Shown here in pieces: positions 8,246 through 17,562 of a stretch of DNA of 64,000 nt (position 1 is its first letter; the number at the start of each line of letters is the position of its first letter). The position numbers and the translations under genes are program-made. The stretch is from contig NZ_RXOE01000002.1 of the NCBI RefSeq assembly GCF_003965815.1, forward strand, positions 558,001 through 622,000, written 5' to 3'. Below the pieces are notes generated by a model. It worked only from the letters and a program-made list of their open reading frames with translations. It was not told the DNA's origin and did no database searches. Origin of the DNA: Variovorax gossypii. GTDB lineage: Bacteria > Pseudomonadota > Gammaproteobacteria > Burkholderiales > Burkholderiaceae_C.

Positions 8246-9556
8246 ATGAAGCGTTTTCTGAAAGCGGGCCTCGTCCTCGCACTCATCGGTACGGGCGTCG
8301 TCTCGCAGGCCGCCACCGAACTCGTGATCGCGACCGTGAACAACGGCCACATGATCGAGATGCAGAAGCTCACCCCCTTCTTCGAGAAGGCCAACCCCGA
8401 CATCAAGCTCAAGTGGGTCACCCTTGAAGAAGGCACACTGCGCCAGCGCGTGACCACCGACATCGCCACCAAGGGCGGCCAGTTCGACGTGATGACCATC
8501 GGCCTGTACGAGACGCCGATCTGGTCGAAGAAGGGCTGGCTCAAGCCCATCGCCACCGACGCCGCCTACGACGTGGACGACCTGCTGCCCGCCATCCGCG
8601 ACGGCCTGTCGAACGAAGGCAAGCTCTACGCCGCGCCCTTCTACGGCGAGAGCTCCATGCTCATGTACCGCAAGGACCTGGCCGACAAGGTGGGCGTGAA
8701 GTTCTCCGAACAGCCCACCTGGGCGCAGGTGAAGGAGTTCGCCGACAAGGCCAACGACCCGAAGGCGGGCGTGTACGGCATGTGCCTGCGCGGCAAGCCG
8801 GGCTGGGGCGACAACATGGCCTTCCTGACCACGCTGGTCAACACCAACGGCGGCCAGTGGTTCGACATGCAGTGGAAGCCGCAGATCGACACCAAGGCCT
8901 GGAAGGACGCGATCGGCTTCTACGTCGACCTGATGAAGAAGGACGGCCCTCCGGGCGCGTCGGCCAACAGCTTCAACGAGAACCTCGCGCTCTTCAACGA
9001 AGGCAAGTGCGCGGCCTGGGTGGACGCGACCATCGCGGCCTCGTTCATCAGCGACCCGAAGCAGTCGAAGGTGGCCGACAAGGTGGCCTTCGCGCAGGCG
9101 CCCACCGCCGTCACGCCGAAGGGCGCCAACTGGCTGTGGTCGTGGAACCTCGCCATTCCGGCCAGCTCGACCAAGGACGAGGCGGCGCAGAAGTTCATCA
9201 AGTGGGCCACCTCCAAGGACTACATCGCCCTCGTGGCCAAGGAAACCGGCTGGGCCTCGGTGCCGACCGGCACGCGCAAGTCGACCTACGCGAACCCCGA
9301 GTTCCAGAAGGTCGCCAAGTTCGCCGCGGCCGAGAAGAAGGCGATCGACAGCGCCAACCTCACCGACAGCACGCTGCCCAAGTCGCCGTACGCCGGCGTG
9401 CAGTACGCGGCCATTCCCGAGTTCCAGGCCATCGGCGTGGCGGTGGGCCAGCAGATGAGCGCGGCGCTGTCGGGCAAGGTCACGGTCGACCAGGCGCTGA
9501 AGACTTCGCAGACCGCTGCAGAGCGCGAGATGAAGAAGGCCGGCTACTACAAGTAA
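8246..9556 (+). CDS. mtlE: Polyol (mannitol/sorbitol) ABC transporter, periplasmic binding protein
   Basis: A 436-residue family 1 extracellular solute-binding protein with a signal peptide (residues 1-23, cleaved after 'VVSQA'). 'ELVIATVNNGHMIEMQKLTP', 'YGESSMLMYRKDLADK' and 'GANWLWSWNLAIPASS' are typical of the MtlE/SmoE group. It is the first gene of an operon with two permeases, an ATPase, polyol dehydrogenases and sugar kinases, the same set as the Pseudomonas mtl and Rhodobacter smo operons, which supports a polyol ligand. A double palindrome after the stop may raise its expression relative to the permeases. Confidence 0.9.
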   Translation: MKRFLKAGLVLALIGTGVVSQAATELVIATVNNGHMIEMQKLTPFFEKANPDIKLKWVTLEEGTLRQRVTTDIATKGGQFDVMTIGLYETPIWSKKGWLKPIATDAAYDVDDLLPAIRDGLSNEGKLYAAPFYGESSMLMYRKDLADKVGVKFSEQPTWAQVKEFADKANDPKAGVYGMCLRGKPGWGDNMAFLTTLVNTNGGQWFDMQWKPQIDTKAWKDAIGFYVDLMKKDGPPGASANSFNENLALFNEGKCAAWVDATIAASFISDPKQSKVADKVAFAQAPTAVTPKGANWLWSWNLAIPASSTKDEAAQKFIKWATSKDYIALVAKETGWASVPTGTRKSTYANPEFQKVAKFAAAEKKAIDSANLTDSTLPKSPYAGVQYAAIPEFQAIGVAVGQQMSAALSGKVTVDQALKTSQTAAEREMKKAGYYK

Positions 9557-9568
9557 GCCGCTTCCTTC

Positions 9569-9667
9569 CCCTCTCCCCTCGGGGAGAGGGCCAGGGTGAG
9601 GGGGCAGCGCGTCCACAGCCGGCGACGATTGCCCTCACCCCAACCCTCTCCCGCAAGCGGGAGAGGG
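9569..9667. repeat. Paired extragenic palindromes (REP-like pair)
   Basis: Two hairpins, CCCTCTCCCC/GGGGAGAGGG (9569-9590) and CCCTCTCCCGC/GCGGGAGAGGG (9644-9667), whose inner flanks CCAGGGTGAGGG and CCCTCACCCCAA make the pair itself an inverted repeat. It lies between the binding-protein and first permease genes. Such palindromes are common in this group of bacteria and often stabilise the upstream mRNA or attenuate read-through. Confidence 0.8.
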
Positions 9668-9694
9668 GGCAACAGCCTCAGAGAGGAACACACA

Positions 9695-10552
9695 ATGAAA
9701 AGACTCCTGCCACGCGCCCTCATGGCGCCCGCCGTGCTCACGCTCTTCGCCTGGATGATCGTGCCGCTGGTGATGACGTTGTACTTCTCGTTCGTGAACT
9801 ACAACCTCATGCAGCCCGGCGAGCGCACATTCGCGGGCATCGAGAACTTTCACTACTTCATCACCGACCCCGACTTCTGGCCGGCCACCTGGAACACGCT
9901 GCTGCTGATCGGCAGCGTGATCGTCATCACCGTGGTGCTCGGCGTGCTGCTCGCGCTGCTGGTGAACGAGCCATTCCCGGGACGCGGCATCGTGCGCGTG
10001 CTGCTGATCTCGCCCTTCTTCGTCATGCCCGCGGTCAACGCGCTGCTGTGGAAGCACATGATGATGAACCCCATCTACGGCATCCTGGCCGACGTGTGGC
10101 GCGCCTTCGGCGCGGAGCCGGTCGACTGGCTCACCGACGTGCCGCTGCTGTCGGTGATCATCATGGTGGCCTGGCAGTGGCTGCCCTTCGCCTGCCTGAT
10201 CTTCATCACCTCGCTGCAGTCGCTCGACCGCGAGCAGATGGAGGCGGCGCGCATGGACGGCGCGAGCGCGTTCCAGCGCTTCTTCTATCTCACCGTGCCG
10301 CACCTCGCGCGCCCCATGGCGGTGGTGATCATGATCGAGATGATCTTTCTGCTCAGCGTGTTCGCCGAGATCGCCATCACCACCAACGGCGGCCCGGGCA
10401 ACGAGAGCACCAACATGACCTACATGATCTTCAAGCAGTCGCTCATGAACTTCGACGTGGGCGTGGCGTCGGCGGGTGCCCTCTTCGCGGTGGTGCTGGC
10501 CAACATCGTGGCCGTGTTCCTCATCCGCATCATCGGCAAGAACCTGGACTGA
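9695..10552 (+). CDS. mtlF: Polyol ABC transporter permease 1
   Basis: The start at 9695 (MKRLLPRALM) follows GAGAGGAA; the longer open frame from 9596 runs through the palindromes and is rejected. The 285-residue protein has six predicted membrane segments and the permease EAA loop 'EAARMDGASAFQRFFYLTVPHL' in split form (EAA---G---------I-P region). It pairs with the next permease to form the membrane channel of the importer. Sequence style matches MtlF/SmoF. Confidence 0.92.
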   Translation: MKRLLPRALMAPAVLTLFAWMIVPLVMTLYFSFVNYNLMQPGERTFAGIENFHYFITDPDFWPATWNTLLLIGSVIVITVVLGVLLALLVNEPFPGRGIVRVLLISPFFVMPAVNALLWKHMMMNPIYGILADVWRAFGAEPVDWLTDVPLLSVIIMVAWQWLPFACLIFITSLQSLDREQMEAARMDGASAFQRFFYLTVPHLARPMAVVIMIEMIFLLSVFAEIAITTNGGPGNESTNMTYMIFKQSLMNFDVGVASAGALFAVVLANIVAVFLIRIIGKNLD

Positions 10553-10565
10553 GGAGCCGCACGCC

Positions 10566-11402
10566 ATGCAACAGACACAAGCTCCCAGCAACTTCCTGCC
10601 GCAACTGCTGCGCACCATTGGCGCGTGGGCCGTCGCGCTGCTGCTGTTCTTTCCGCTCGGCTGGCTGTTCCTCACGGCCTTCAAGACGGAGCTGCAGGCC
10701 ATCCACGTGCCGCCGCTCTTCATCTTCGAGCCCACGCTCGACAACTTCGGCGAGGTGCAGCGTCGCAGCGACTACCTGCTGTACGCGCGCAACTCGCTCA
10801 TCACCAGCCTGGGCTCGACCATCCTGGGCCTGCTGATCGCGGCGCCGGCCGCGTACTCGATGGCCTTCTTCCGCACGAAGAAGACGCGCGACATCCTGAT
10901 GTGGATGCTCTCCACCAAGATGATGCCGGCCGTGGGCGCGCTGGTGCCGATCTACGTGATCGCGCAGACCGCGGGCATGCTGGACTCGCTCACCGCGCTG
11001 ACCATCGTGTTCACGCTGTCGAACCTGCCGATCATGGTGTGGATGCTCTACAGCGCCTACAAGGACATCCCGCCCGAGATCCTGGAGGCCGCGCGCATGG
11101 ACGGCGCCAACCTCTGGACCGAGTTCCGCCACGTCGTGATGCCGCTGTCGGTGGGCGGCCTCGCATCCACCGGCCTGCTGTGCCTGGTGCTGAGCTGGAA
11201 CGAAGCCTTCTGGGCGCTGAACCTCACCTCCGCCAAGGCCGGCACGCTGGCCACGCTCATCGCCTCGTACTCCAGCCCCGAGGGCCTGTTCTGGGCAAAG
11301 CTGTCCGCGGCTTCGCTGATGGCCATCGCGCCCATCGTGGTGTTCGGCTGGTTCAGCCAGAAGCAGCTCGTCCAAGGCCTCACCTTCGGCGCCGTGAAAT
11401 GA
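10566..11402 (+). CDS. mtlG: Polyol ABC transporter permease 2
   Basis: 278 residues from the ATG at 10566, 13 nt after the first permease. Six membrane helices, and the EAA loop 'EAARMDGANLWTEFRHVVMP' that docks on the ATPase. 'FLTAFKTE' near residue 38 and 'LSWNEAFWALNLTSAKAGTL' are typical of MalG-type second permeases of polyol importers. It belongs to the same operon. Confidence 0.92.
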   Translation: MQQTQAPSNFLPQLLRTIGAWAVALLLFFPLGWLFLTAFKTELQAIHVPPLFIFEPTLDNFGEVQRRSDYLLYARNSLITSLGSTILGLLIAAPAAYSMAFFRTKKTRDILMWMLSTKMMPAVGALVPIYVIAQTAGMLDSLTALTIVFTLSNLPIMVWMLYSAYKDIPPEILEAARMDGANLWTEFRHVVMPLSVGGLASTGLLCLVLSWNEAFWALNLTSAKAGTLATLIASYSSPEGLFWAKLSAASLMAIAPIVVFGWFSQKQLVQGLTFGAVK

Positions 11403-11444
11403 ACACCACCCCCAGTCTTCGCGCACTGCGTGTCGCTTCGCCAA

Positions 11445-11484
11445 CCCCCTCGAGGGGGCGCTGCCAGCGGCCCGGCAAAGCCGG
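11445..11484. repeat. Extragenic palindromic repeat
   Basis: A perfect 14-nt palindrome CCCCCTCGAGGGGG (11445-11458) followed by CCGGC/GCCGG (11472-11484) in the 170-nt gap between the second permease and the ATPase. A related GC-rich palindrome block occurs at 19099-19190, so this appears to be a dispersed family in the genome. Confidence 0.6.
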
Positions 11485-11572
11485 TTCCGCGGCAGCTCCC
11501 GGATTGCGCCGCGCGCTTTCGAACAACGTCGGCGCATCGGTCGCCTGCCGGCAAAACATCAAGGAGTCGTGA

Positions 11573-12613
<1,041 letters not shown>

Positions 12614-12650
12614 TCCCCAACCATCCACCGTCTTTTCAACGGACATCTTC

Positions 12651-14090
12651 GTGACCATTGCGCAAACTCCACCGGCTCTTTCCGAGTTCACGGTGCTTCA
12701 CCTCGGCCTCGGCTCGTTCCACCGAGCCCACCAGGCCGTGTACCTGCAGCGGCTGATCGATGCGGGCGACACCCGCTGGTCGCTGTCGGGCGCCAACATC
12801 CGGCCGGACATGGCCGACGTCGTCGCGGCGCTCGAGGCACAGGGCGGGCGCTACACACTGGAGACCGTCTCGCCCGCGGGCGAGTACCGCTACGAGGAGA
12901 TCGGCGCCATCCGCGAGGTGCTGCCCTGGGAGCGCTCGCTGGCCAACGTGATCGCGCGCGGCGCGGCGCCTTCGACGCGCATCGTGTCCTTCACGGTGAC
13001 CGAGGCGGGCTACTACCTCGACGACAAGGGCCGGCTGGACCTGTCGTTCGCCGACCTGGCAGCCGACGTGGAACGCGCGCGGCGCGGCGAGACCGGCGGC
13101 GACGGTGTGACCATCTACGGCGCCGTCTGCGCCATCCTGCGCGCGCGCAAGGCCGCGGACGCGGGCCCGGTCACGCTGCTGAACTGCGACAACCTGCGCC
13201 ACAACGGCGACCGCTTCCGCGCCGGCCTGCTGGAGTTCATCGAACTGGCGGGCGATGCCGATCTGCTGGCCTGGGTCAACGCGAACACGCGCTGCCCGAA
13301 CGCGATGGTCGACCGCATCACGCCGCGCCCGCCGCCCGAGCTGCGCGCGCGCGTGAAGGCGGCCACCGGGCGCGACGACGCGGCCGCCATCACCGGCGAG
13401 AGCTTCATCCAGTGGGTGATCGAGGACGACTTCATCGCCGGCCGGCCCGACTGGGGCCGCGTGGGAGTGGAGCTGGTCGAGTCGGTGCAGCCCTATGAAG
13501 AGGCGAAGATCCGCATCCTCAACGCCACGCACAGCTGCATCGCCTGGGCGGGCACGCTGGTGGGGCTCGGCTTCATCCACGAAGGCACGCACGACGCGGC
13601 CATCCGCAAGATGGCCTTCGACTACGTTACCGACGATGTCATTCCCTGCCTGAGCCCCAGTCCCATCGACCTCGCGGCGTATCGCGACGTGGTGCTCGAC
13701 CGCTTCGGCAACCCCGCCATCCGCGACACCAACCAGCGCGTGGCGGCGGACGGCTTCTCGAAGATTCCGGGCTTCATCGCGCCGACGGTGCGCGAGCGCC
13801 TCGCCGCCGGCCAGCCCATCGAGAGCGTGGCGATGCTGCCGGCGCTGTTCCTGGCCTTCCTGCAGCGCTGGCACAAGGGCGCGCTGCCCTATGCCTACCA
13901 GGACCAGGGCATGGACGAAGCGGTGGCGCACGCCATCTGCGATGCGGCCGACCCGGTCGTCGCGCTGTGTTCCGACGCGGGGCTGTGGGGCAATCTCGCG
14001 GGCGATGCCACCCTGATCGACACCGTGCGCCGGGCCGGCGGACGCGTCGCGCGCTTCGTGCAGAAGGCGACGGGGGAGCGCAAGCCATGA
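12651..14090 (+). CDS. mtlD: Mannitol/D-arabinitol-type long-chain polyol dehydrogenase
   Basis: A 479-residue member of the mannitol dehydrogenase family: 'HLGLGSFHRAHQAVY' is the N-terminal dinucleotide signature, 'SFTVTEAGYY' and 'CDNLRHNG' follow, and 'KIRILNATHSCIAW' contains the catalytic lysine block (K-x5-NxxH). It oxidises D-mannitol to fructose or D-arabinitol to xylulose with NAD. Both products are served here, by a fructokinase and a xylulokinase. The start codon is GTG with a poor ribosome site, which may tune its level. Its TGA overlaps the next ATG (ATGA). Confidence 0.92.
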   Translation: MTIAQTPPALSEFTVLHLGLGSFHRAHQAVYLQRLIDAGDTRWSLSGANIRPDMADVVAALEAQGGRYTLETVSPAGEYRYEEIGAIREVLPWERSLANVIARGAAPSTRIVSFTVTEAGYYLDDKGRLDLSFADLAADVERARRGETGGDGVTIYGAVCAILRARKAADAGPVTLLNCDNLRHNGDRFRAGLLEFIELAGDADLLAWVNANTRCPNAMVDRITPRPPPELRARVKAATGRDDAAAITGESFIQWVIEDDFIAGRPDWGRVGVELVESVQPYEEAKIRILNATHSCIAWAGTLVGLGFIHEGTHDAAIRKMAFDYVTDDVIPCLSPSPIDLAAYRDVVLDRFGNPAIRDTNQRVAADGFSKIPGFIAPTVRERLAAGQPIESVAMLPALFLAFLQRWHKGALPYAYQDQGMDEAVAHAICDAADPVVALCSDAGLWGNLAGDATLIDTVRRAGGRVARFVQKATGERKP

Positions 14091-14875
14091 GCGACCGCCT
14101 GCAGGACCGGCACGTGCTGCTGACCGGCGCGGGCGGCGGCATCGGCCTGGCCGTGGCCGCGGCCTGCATCGCCGAAGGCGCGCGCTGCACGGTGATCGAC
14201 CGCGCGGCGGCTGCGCCCGAAGCCGTGCGCGCGCTGCAGCAGCGTCATCCCGACAGGCTGGCCTACATCGCGGCCGACGTGACCGACACCAAGGCCATCG
14301 CCCACATGCTGGCCGAGGCGCAGGTCGCCTTCGGGCCGATCCACACGCTGTTCAACAACGCGGCGGTGTTCGACCTCGCGCCGCTGCTAGACAGCGACGA
14401 GGCTTCGTTCGATCGCCTCTTCGCGGTCAACGTGAAGGGCATGTTCTTCGTGATGCAGGCTGTGCTGCGCCACATGGTGGAGGCCGGCACGCAGGGCGCG
14501 TCGGTCATCAACATGGCCTCGCAGGCGGGGCGGCGCGGCGAGGCGCTGGTGTCGCACTACTGCGCGACCAAGGCGGCCGTCATCAGCTACACGCAGAGCG
14601 CGGCGCTGGCCATGGCGCCGCACGGCATCCGCGTCAACGGCATCGCTCCCGGTGTGGTCGACACGCCGATGTGGGACCATGTCGACAGCCTGTTCGCCAG
14701 GGCCGAGGGGCTGCCGCCCGGAGAGAAGAAGCGGCAGGTCGGCCTGGCGGTGCCGCTCGGACGCATGGGCGTGCCGGACGACATCGCGGGGGCGGCGGTG
14801 TTCCTCGCCAGCGACGAGGCGCGCTACATCACGGCGCAGACCCTCAATGTCGATGGCGGCAATGTCATGAGCTGA
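14087..14875 (+). CDS. smoS: Sorbitol dehydrogenase, short-chain (SmoS/PolS-like)
   Basis: 262-residue SDR with cofactor loop TGAGGGIG (13-20), 'NNAAVFDLAPLLD', catalytic Ser145, Tyr158 and Lys162 ('YCATK'). The stretches 'INMASQAGRRGEALV', 'GVVDTPMWDHVD', 'GEKKRQVGLAVPLGRMG' and the ending 'LNVDGGNVMS' match the well-studied Rhodobacter sorbitol dehydrogenase closely as I remember it. It would oxidise D-sorbitol to fructose or galactitol to tagatose. It overlaps the mannitol dehydrogenase stop by 4 nt, so the operon handles at least two polyol stereochemistries. Confidence 0.92.
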   Translation: MSDRLQDRHVLLTGAGGGIGLAVAAACIAEGARCTVIDRAAAAPEAVRALQQRHPDRLAYIAADVTDTKAIAHMLAEAQVAFGPIHTLFNNAAVFDLAPLLDSDEASFDRLFAVNVKGMFFVMQAVLRHMVEAGTQGASVINMASQAGRRGEALVSHYCATKAAVISYTQSAALAMAPHGIRVNGIAPGVVDTPMWDHVDSLFARAEGLPPGEKKRQVGLAVPLGRMGVPDDIAGAAVFLASDEARYITAQTLNVDGGNVMS

Positions 14876-14895
14876 AGATTCCTTTCCTGCGTGCG

Positions 14896-15567
14896 ATGAA
14901 CGAAGACTTCCACCTGTACCTCGACAGCGCGGACCTGTCCGAGCTGAAGACCTGCCTGCCGCACCCCGTGGTGCACGGCGTGACGACCAACCCCACGCTG
15001 CTCAAGCGCGCCGGCATCGGCCGCGGCGAACTGCCCCGCCTGCTTCAGCGCTGCATCGAGCTGGGTGCGCGGCAGGTGCAGGCGCAGGTTTATTCGGAGG
15101 ACGCCGACGGCATGCTGGAGGACGCGCGGGAGCTGTTGTCGCACTTCGAGCCCGGCCAGCTGGTCGTGAAGATTCCCGCCACGCGCCAGGGGCTCGCCGC
15201 CGGCGCTCAGCTCATCGCGCAGGGCGTGCAGGTCACCTGGACGGCCGTGTACGCGCCGGAGCAGGCGCACTTCGCGGCGCAGCTTGGCGCGGCCTATGCG
15301 GCGCCGTACCTCGGCCGGCTGGAGGATTCCGGCATCGACGGCCTGGCGCTGATCGCGCAGATGCAGGCGCTGGTCGCGCAGCGGCCTTCTTCCGGCACGC
15401 GGCTGCTGGTGGCCAGCATCCGCTCGCGCGAGGCCTACCTTTCGCTGCTGAAGCTGGGCGTGGGCGCGATCACCATCCCGCCGCGGCTGTTTTCCGAACT
15501 GCTCGATCATCCCGCCACGCTGGCCGCCGAGCGCGGCTTCCTGGCCGACGCGCGCGACCTGCCCTGA
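14896..15567 (+). CDS. Fructose-6-phosphate aldolase/transaldolase-like (FSA family)
   Basis: 223 residues, the short transaldolase subfamily typified by FsaA. 'LYLDSADLSEL' and 'GVTTNPTLLKRAG' open the barrel, 'AQVYSED' matches the FSA Gln loop, Lys92 in 'VVKIPAT' is the Schiff-base residue, and 'TWTAVYAPEQ' and 'AAPYLGRLEDSG' match the FSA active-site strands. The enzyme would cleave or form fructose-6-P from dihydroxyacetone and G3P, or act on another sugar phosphate. Having it inside a polyol operon is unusual and hints at an alternative route for the fructose made here. Start ATG 14896, 20 nt after the SDR gene. Confidence 0.8.
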   Translation: MNEDFHLYLDSADLSELKTCLPHPVVHGVTTNPTLLKRAGIGRGELPRLLQRCIELGARQVQAQVYSEDADGMLEDARELLSHFEPGQLVVKIPATRQGLAAGAQLIAQGVQVTWTAVYAPEQAHFAAQLGAAYAAPYLGRLEDSGIDGLALIAQMQALVAQRPSSGTRLLVASIRSREAYLSLLKLGVGAITIPPRLFSELLDHPATLAAERGFLADARDLP

Positions 15568-15588
15568 TCCAGACAGAATCCAGACACC

Positions 15589-16563
15589 ATGCGCATTGCA
15601 CTCACGGGCGAAGCCCTCATCGATTTCACCGCCAGCGAGGCTGGCACCCTGGCGTTCCTGGGGCACGAGGGCGGCTCGCCGCTCAACACGGCCGTGGCCT
15701 GCGCGCGGCTGGGGCAGCCGACCGGTTTTCTCACGCAGCTCTCGACCGACCTGTTCGGCGAGCGGCTGATGGGCTTTTTGCAGCGCAACGGCGTGGACAC
15801 CAGCTTCATCCTGCGCAGCAACGCACCATCGACGCTGGCCTTCGTCGAGCGCACGCCGCAGACCAACCGCTACGCCTTCTATACAAGCGGCAGTGCCGAT
15901 GCCACCTGGGCGCCCGAGCCGCTGCCGCAGCTGCCGCCGGAGTGCCGCTTCCTGCACTTCGGCTCGATCTCGCTGCTGCAGGACCCGGCCGCTACGTGCA
16001 TTGCCGACCTCGTCGCCGCGAACAGGGGCCAGCGCGTGATCGTGTTCGATCCCAACGTGCGGCCCAGCCTGATCTCCGACATGGCCGCCTATCGCGAGCG
16101 CGTGAACGGCTGGTTCGGCATGGCCGACCTGGTCAAGCTCAGCGACGAAGACGCGGCGCTGCTCGCGCCCGGCCAGCCGGTCGATGCGCTGGCCGCCGAG
16201 TGCCTGAAGGCCGGCGCGCGCGCAGTGATCGTCACGCGCGGCGGCGACGGCGCGACGCTCTGGCGCGCGGGTCATGCGCCGCTGAGCGTGGCCGCGCCGC
16301 GCGTCACCGTGGTCGACACCATCGGCGCGGGCGACACCTTCACGGCCGGCCTATCGGTATCGCTGCTTTCGCACGGCGTCGAGCGGCCGGAGCAGCTCGA
16401 CGGGCTGCGCGACGAAGACTGGAAGGCCGTGATGGGCTTCGCCGCCACTGCCGCCGCCCTCAACTGCACCCGCGAGGGTGCCGATCCACCGACGCTGGAG
16501 GCGGTTCACGCCGCGCTGGCGAAGGCACAAAATACCGCTGTTGCTGCTGCTTCCCGGCCTTGA
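15589..16563 (+). CDS. mtlZ: Fructokinase (PfkB/ribokinase family)
   Basis: 324 residues. 'GGSPLNTAVACARLG' (substrate-side glycines) near residue 25 and 'DTIGAGDTFTAGL' (catalytic Asp and anion hole) near residue 246 are the two PfkB signatures. It phosphorylates fructose released by the mannitol and sorbitol dehydrogenases to fructose-6-P. It lies 21 nt after the FSA-like gene in the operon. 2-Keto-3-deoxygluconate kinase is the main alternative by family; the polyol context favours fructokinase. Confidence 0.87.
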   Translation: MRIALTGEALIDFTASEAGTLAFLGHEGGSPLNTAVACARLGQPTGFLTQLSTDLFGERLMGFLQRNGVDTSFILRSNAPSTLAFVERTPQTNRYAFYTSGSADATWAPEPLPQLPPECRFLHFGSISLLQDPAATCIADLVAANRGQRVIVFDPNVRPSLISDMAAYRERVNGWFGMADLVKLSDEDAALLAPGQPVDALAAECLKAGARAVIVTRGGDGATLWRAGHAPLSVAAPRVTVVDTIGAGDTFTAGLSVSLLSHGVERPEQLDGLRDEDWKAVMGFAATAAALNCTREGADPPTLEAVHAALAKAQNTAVAAASRP

Positions 16564-16577
16564 GCCGGGCTGTCATC

Positions 16578-17534
16578 ATGACGACGTCCACCCGCAAGCG
16601 TTCGATTCCCCGCCAGCGCCAGCCCGAGCTGGAACGCGACTTCACGCGCTCTCCCTCGCTGGGCTACGAGACCCCCGAAGAGACCGGCCTGGTGCGATGT
16701 CTTGCGCACGGCTTTCCGAGCCCGCTGGTGCGCTGGCACTTCCATGAGGACTACGAGCTGCACCTGATCACCGAGACCTCGGGCAAGGCCTTCATCGGCG
16801 ACTGGATCGGGCCGTTCCAGCCCGGGCACCTGGTGCTGTGCGGGCCACGGCTGCCGCACAACTGGATCTCGCTCGATGTGCCCGAAGGCGGCGCGGCGGG
16901 GCGCGACAGGGTGATCCAGTTCCGCCACGAGCCCATCGAGCACGCGGCGGCGCAGATTCCCGAGTTGCGCGAAGTGATGCAGCTGCTGGAGCGCGCGCGC
17001 CACGGCATCGAGTTCTTCGGCATGTCGCAGCAGGCGCAGGCGCACTGGGACAGCATCAAGGCCGCGCGCGGCGTGCGCCGCCTGGGCCTGTTCCTCGACT
17101 TCATGGCCGACCTGGCGCAATGCACCGACTACCGGCTGCTGTCGAGCGTGCAGATGCAGGGCGCGCAAGGCGCGGACGGCGACGCGCAGGTCGACCAGAT
17201 CAACGGCATCGTCAACCGCATCACCAACAACATGGCCGACCCGATCTCGATGTCGGACGTGGCGGCCGAGCTGGGCATGAGCGAGAGCCGCTTCAGCCGC
17301 TTCTTCAGGCGCTCCACCGGAAACAGCTTCACCGATTTCGTCAACCGCGTGCGCATCAACAGCGCCTGCCACCTGCTGATGCAGACCGACCACTACGTGA
17401 CCGACATCTGCTACCAGGTGGGCTTCAACAACGTGGCGAACTTCAACCGCCGCTTTCTAGAGATCAAGGGCATGACGCCCAGCGAGTTCCGCAAGCAGGC
17501 CGACACGCGATTCGGCAGCGGCATTCCTTCCTAA
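16578..17534 (+). CDS. mtlR: AraC-family regulator of the polyol operon (MtlR-like)
   Basis: The start at 16578 (MTTSTRKRS) gives 318 residues; the frame is open far upstream but only as a shadow of the kinase gene. N-terminal cupin-like sensor ('WHFHEDYELHLITETSGKAF', 'GPRLPHNWIS'), then a C-terminal AraC DNA-binding domain with both helix-turn-helix motifs: 'ISMSDVAAELGMSESRFSRF' and 'VTDICYQVGFNNVANFNRRF'. This matches MtlR of fluorescent pseudomonads, which activates the mannitol operon. Probable target: the repeats at 8124-8162. Confidence 0.9.
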   Translation: MTTSTRKRSIPRQRQPELERDFTRSPSLGYETPEETGLVRCLAHGFPSPLVRWHFHEDYELHLITETSGKAFIGDWIGPFQPGHLVLCGPRLPHNWISLDVPEGGAAGRDRVIQFRHEPIEHAAAQIPELREVMQLLERARHGIEFFGMSQQAQAHWDSIKAARGVRRLGLFLDFMADLAQCTDYRLLSSVQMQGAQGADGDAQVDQINGIVNRITNNMADPISMSDVAAELGMSESRFSRFFRRSTGNSFTDFVNRVRINSACHLLMQTDHYVTDICYQVGFNNVANFNRRFLEIKGMTPSEFRKQADTRFGSGIPS

Positions 17535-17562
17535 GCACCGACACAAAACCAGGGGGCTCATC

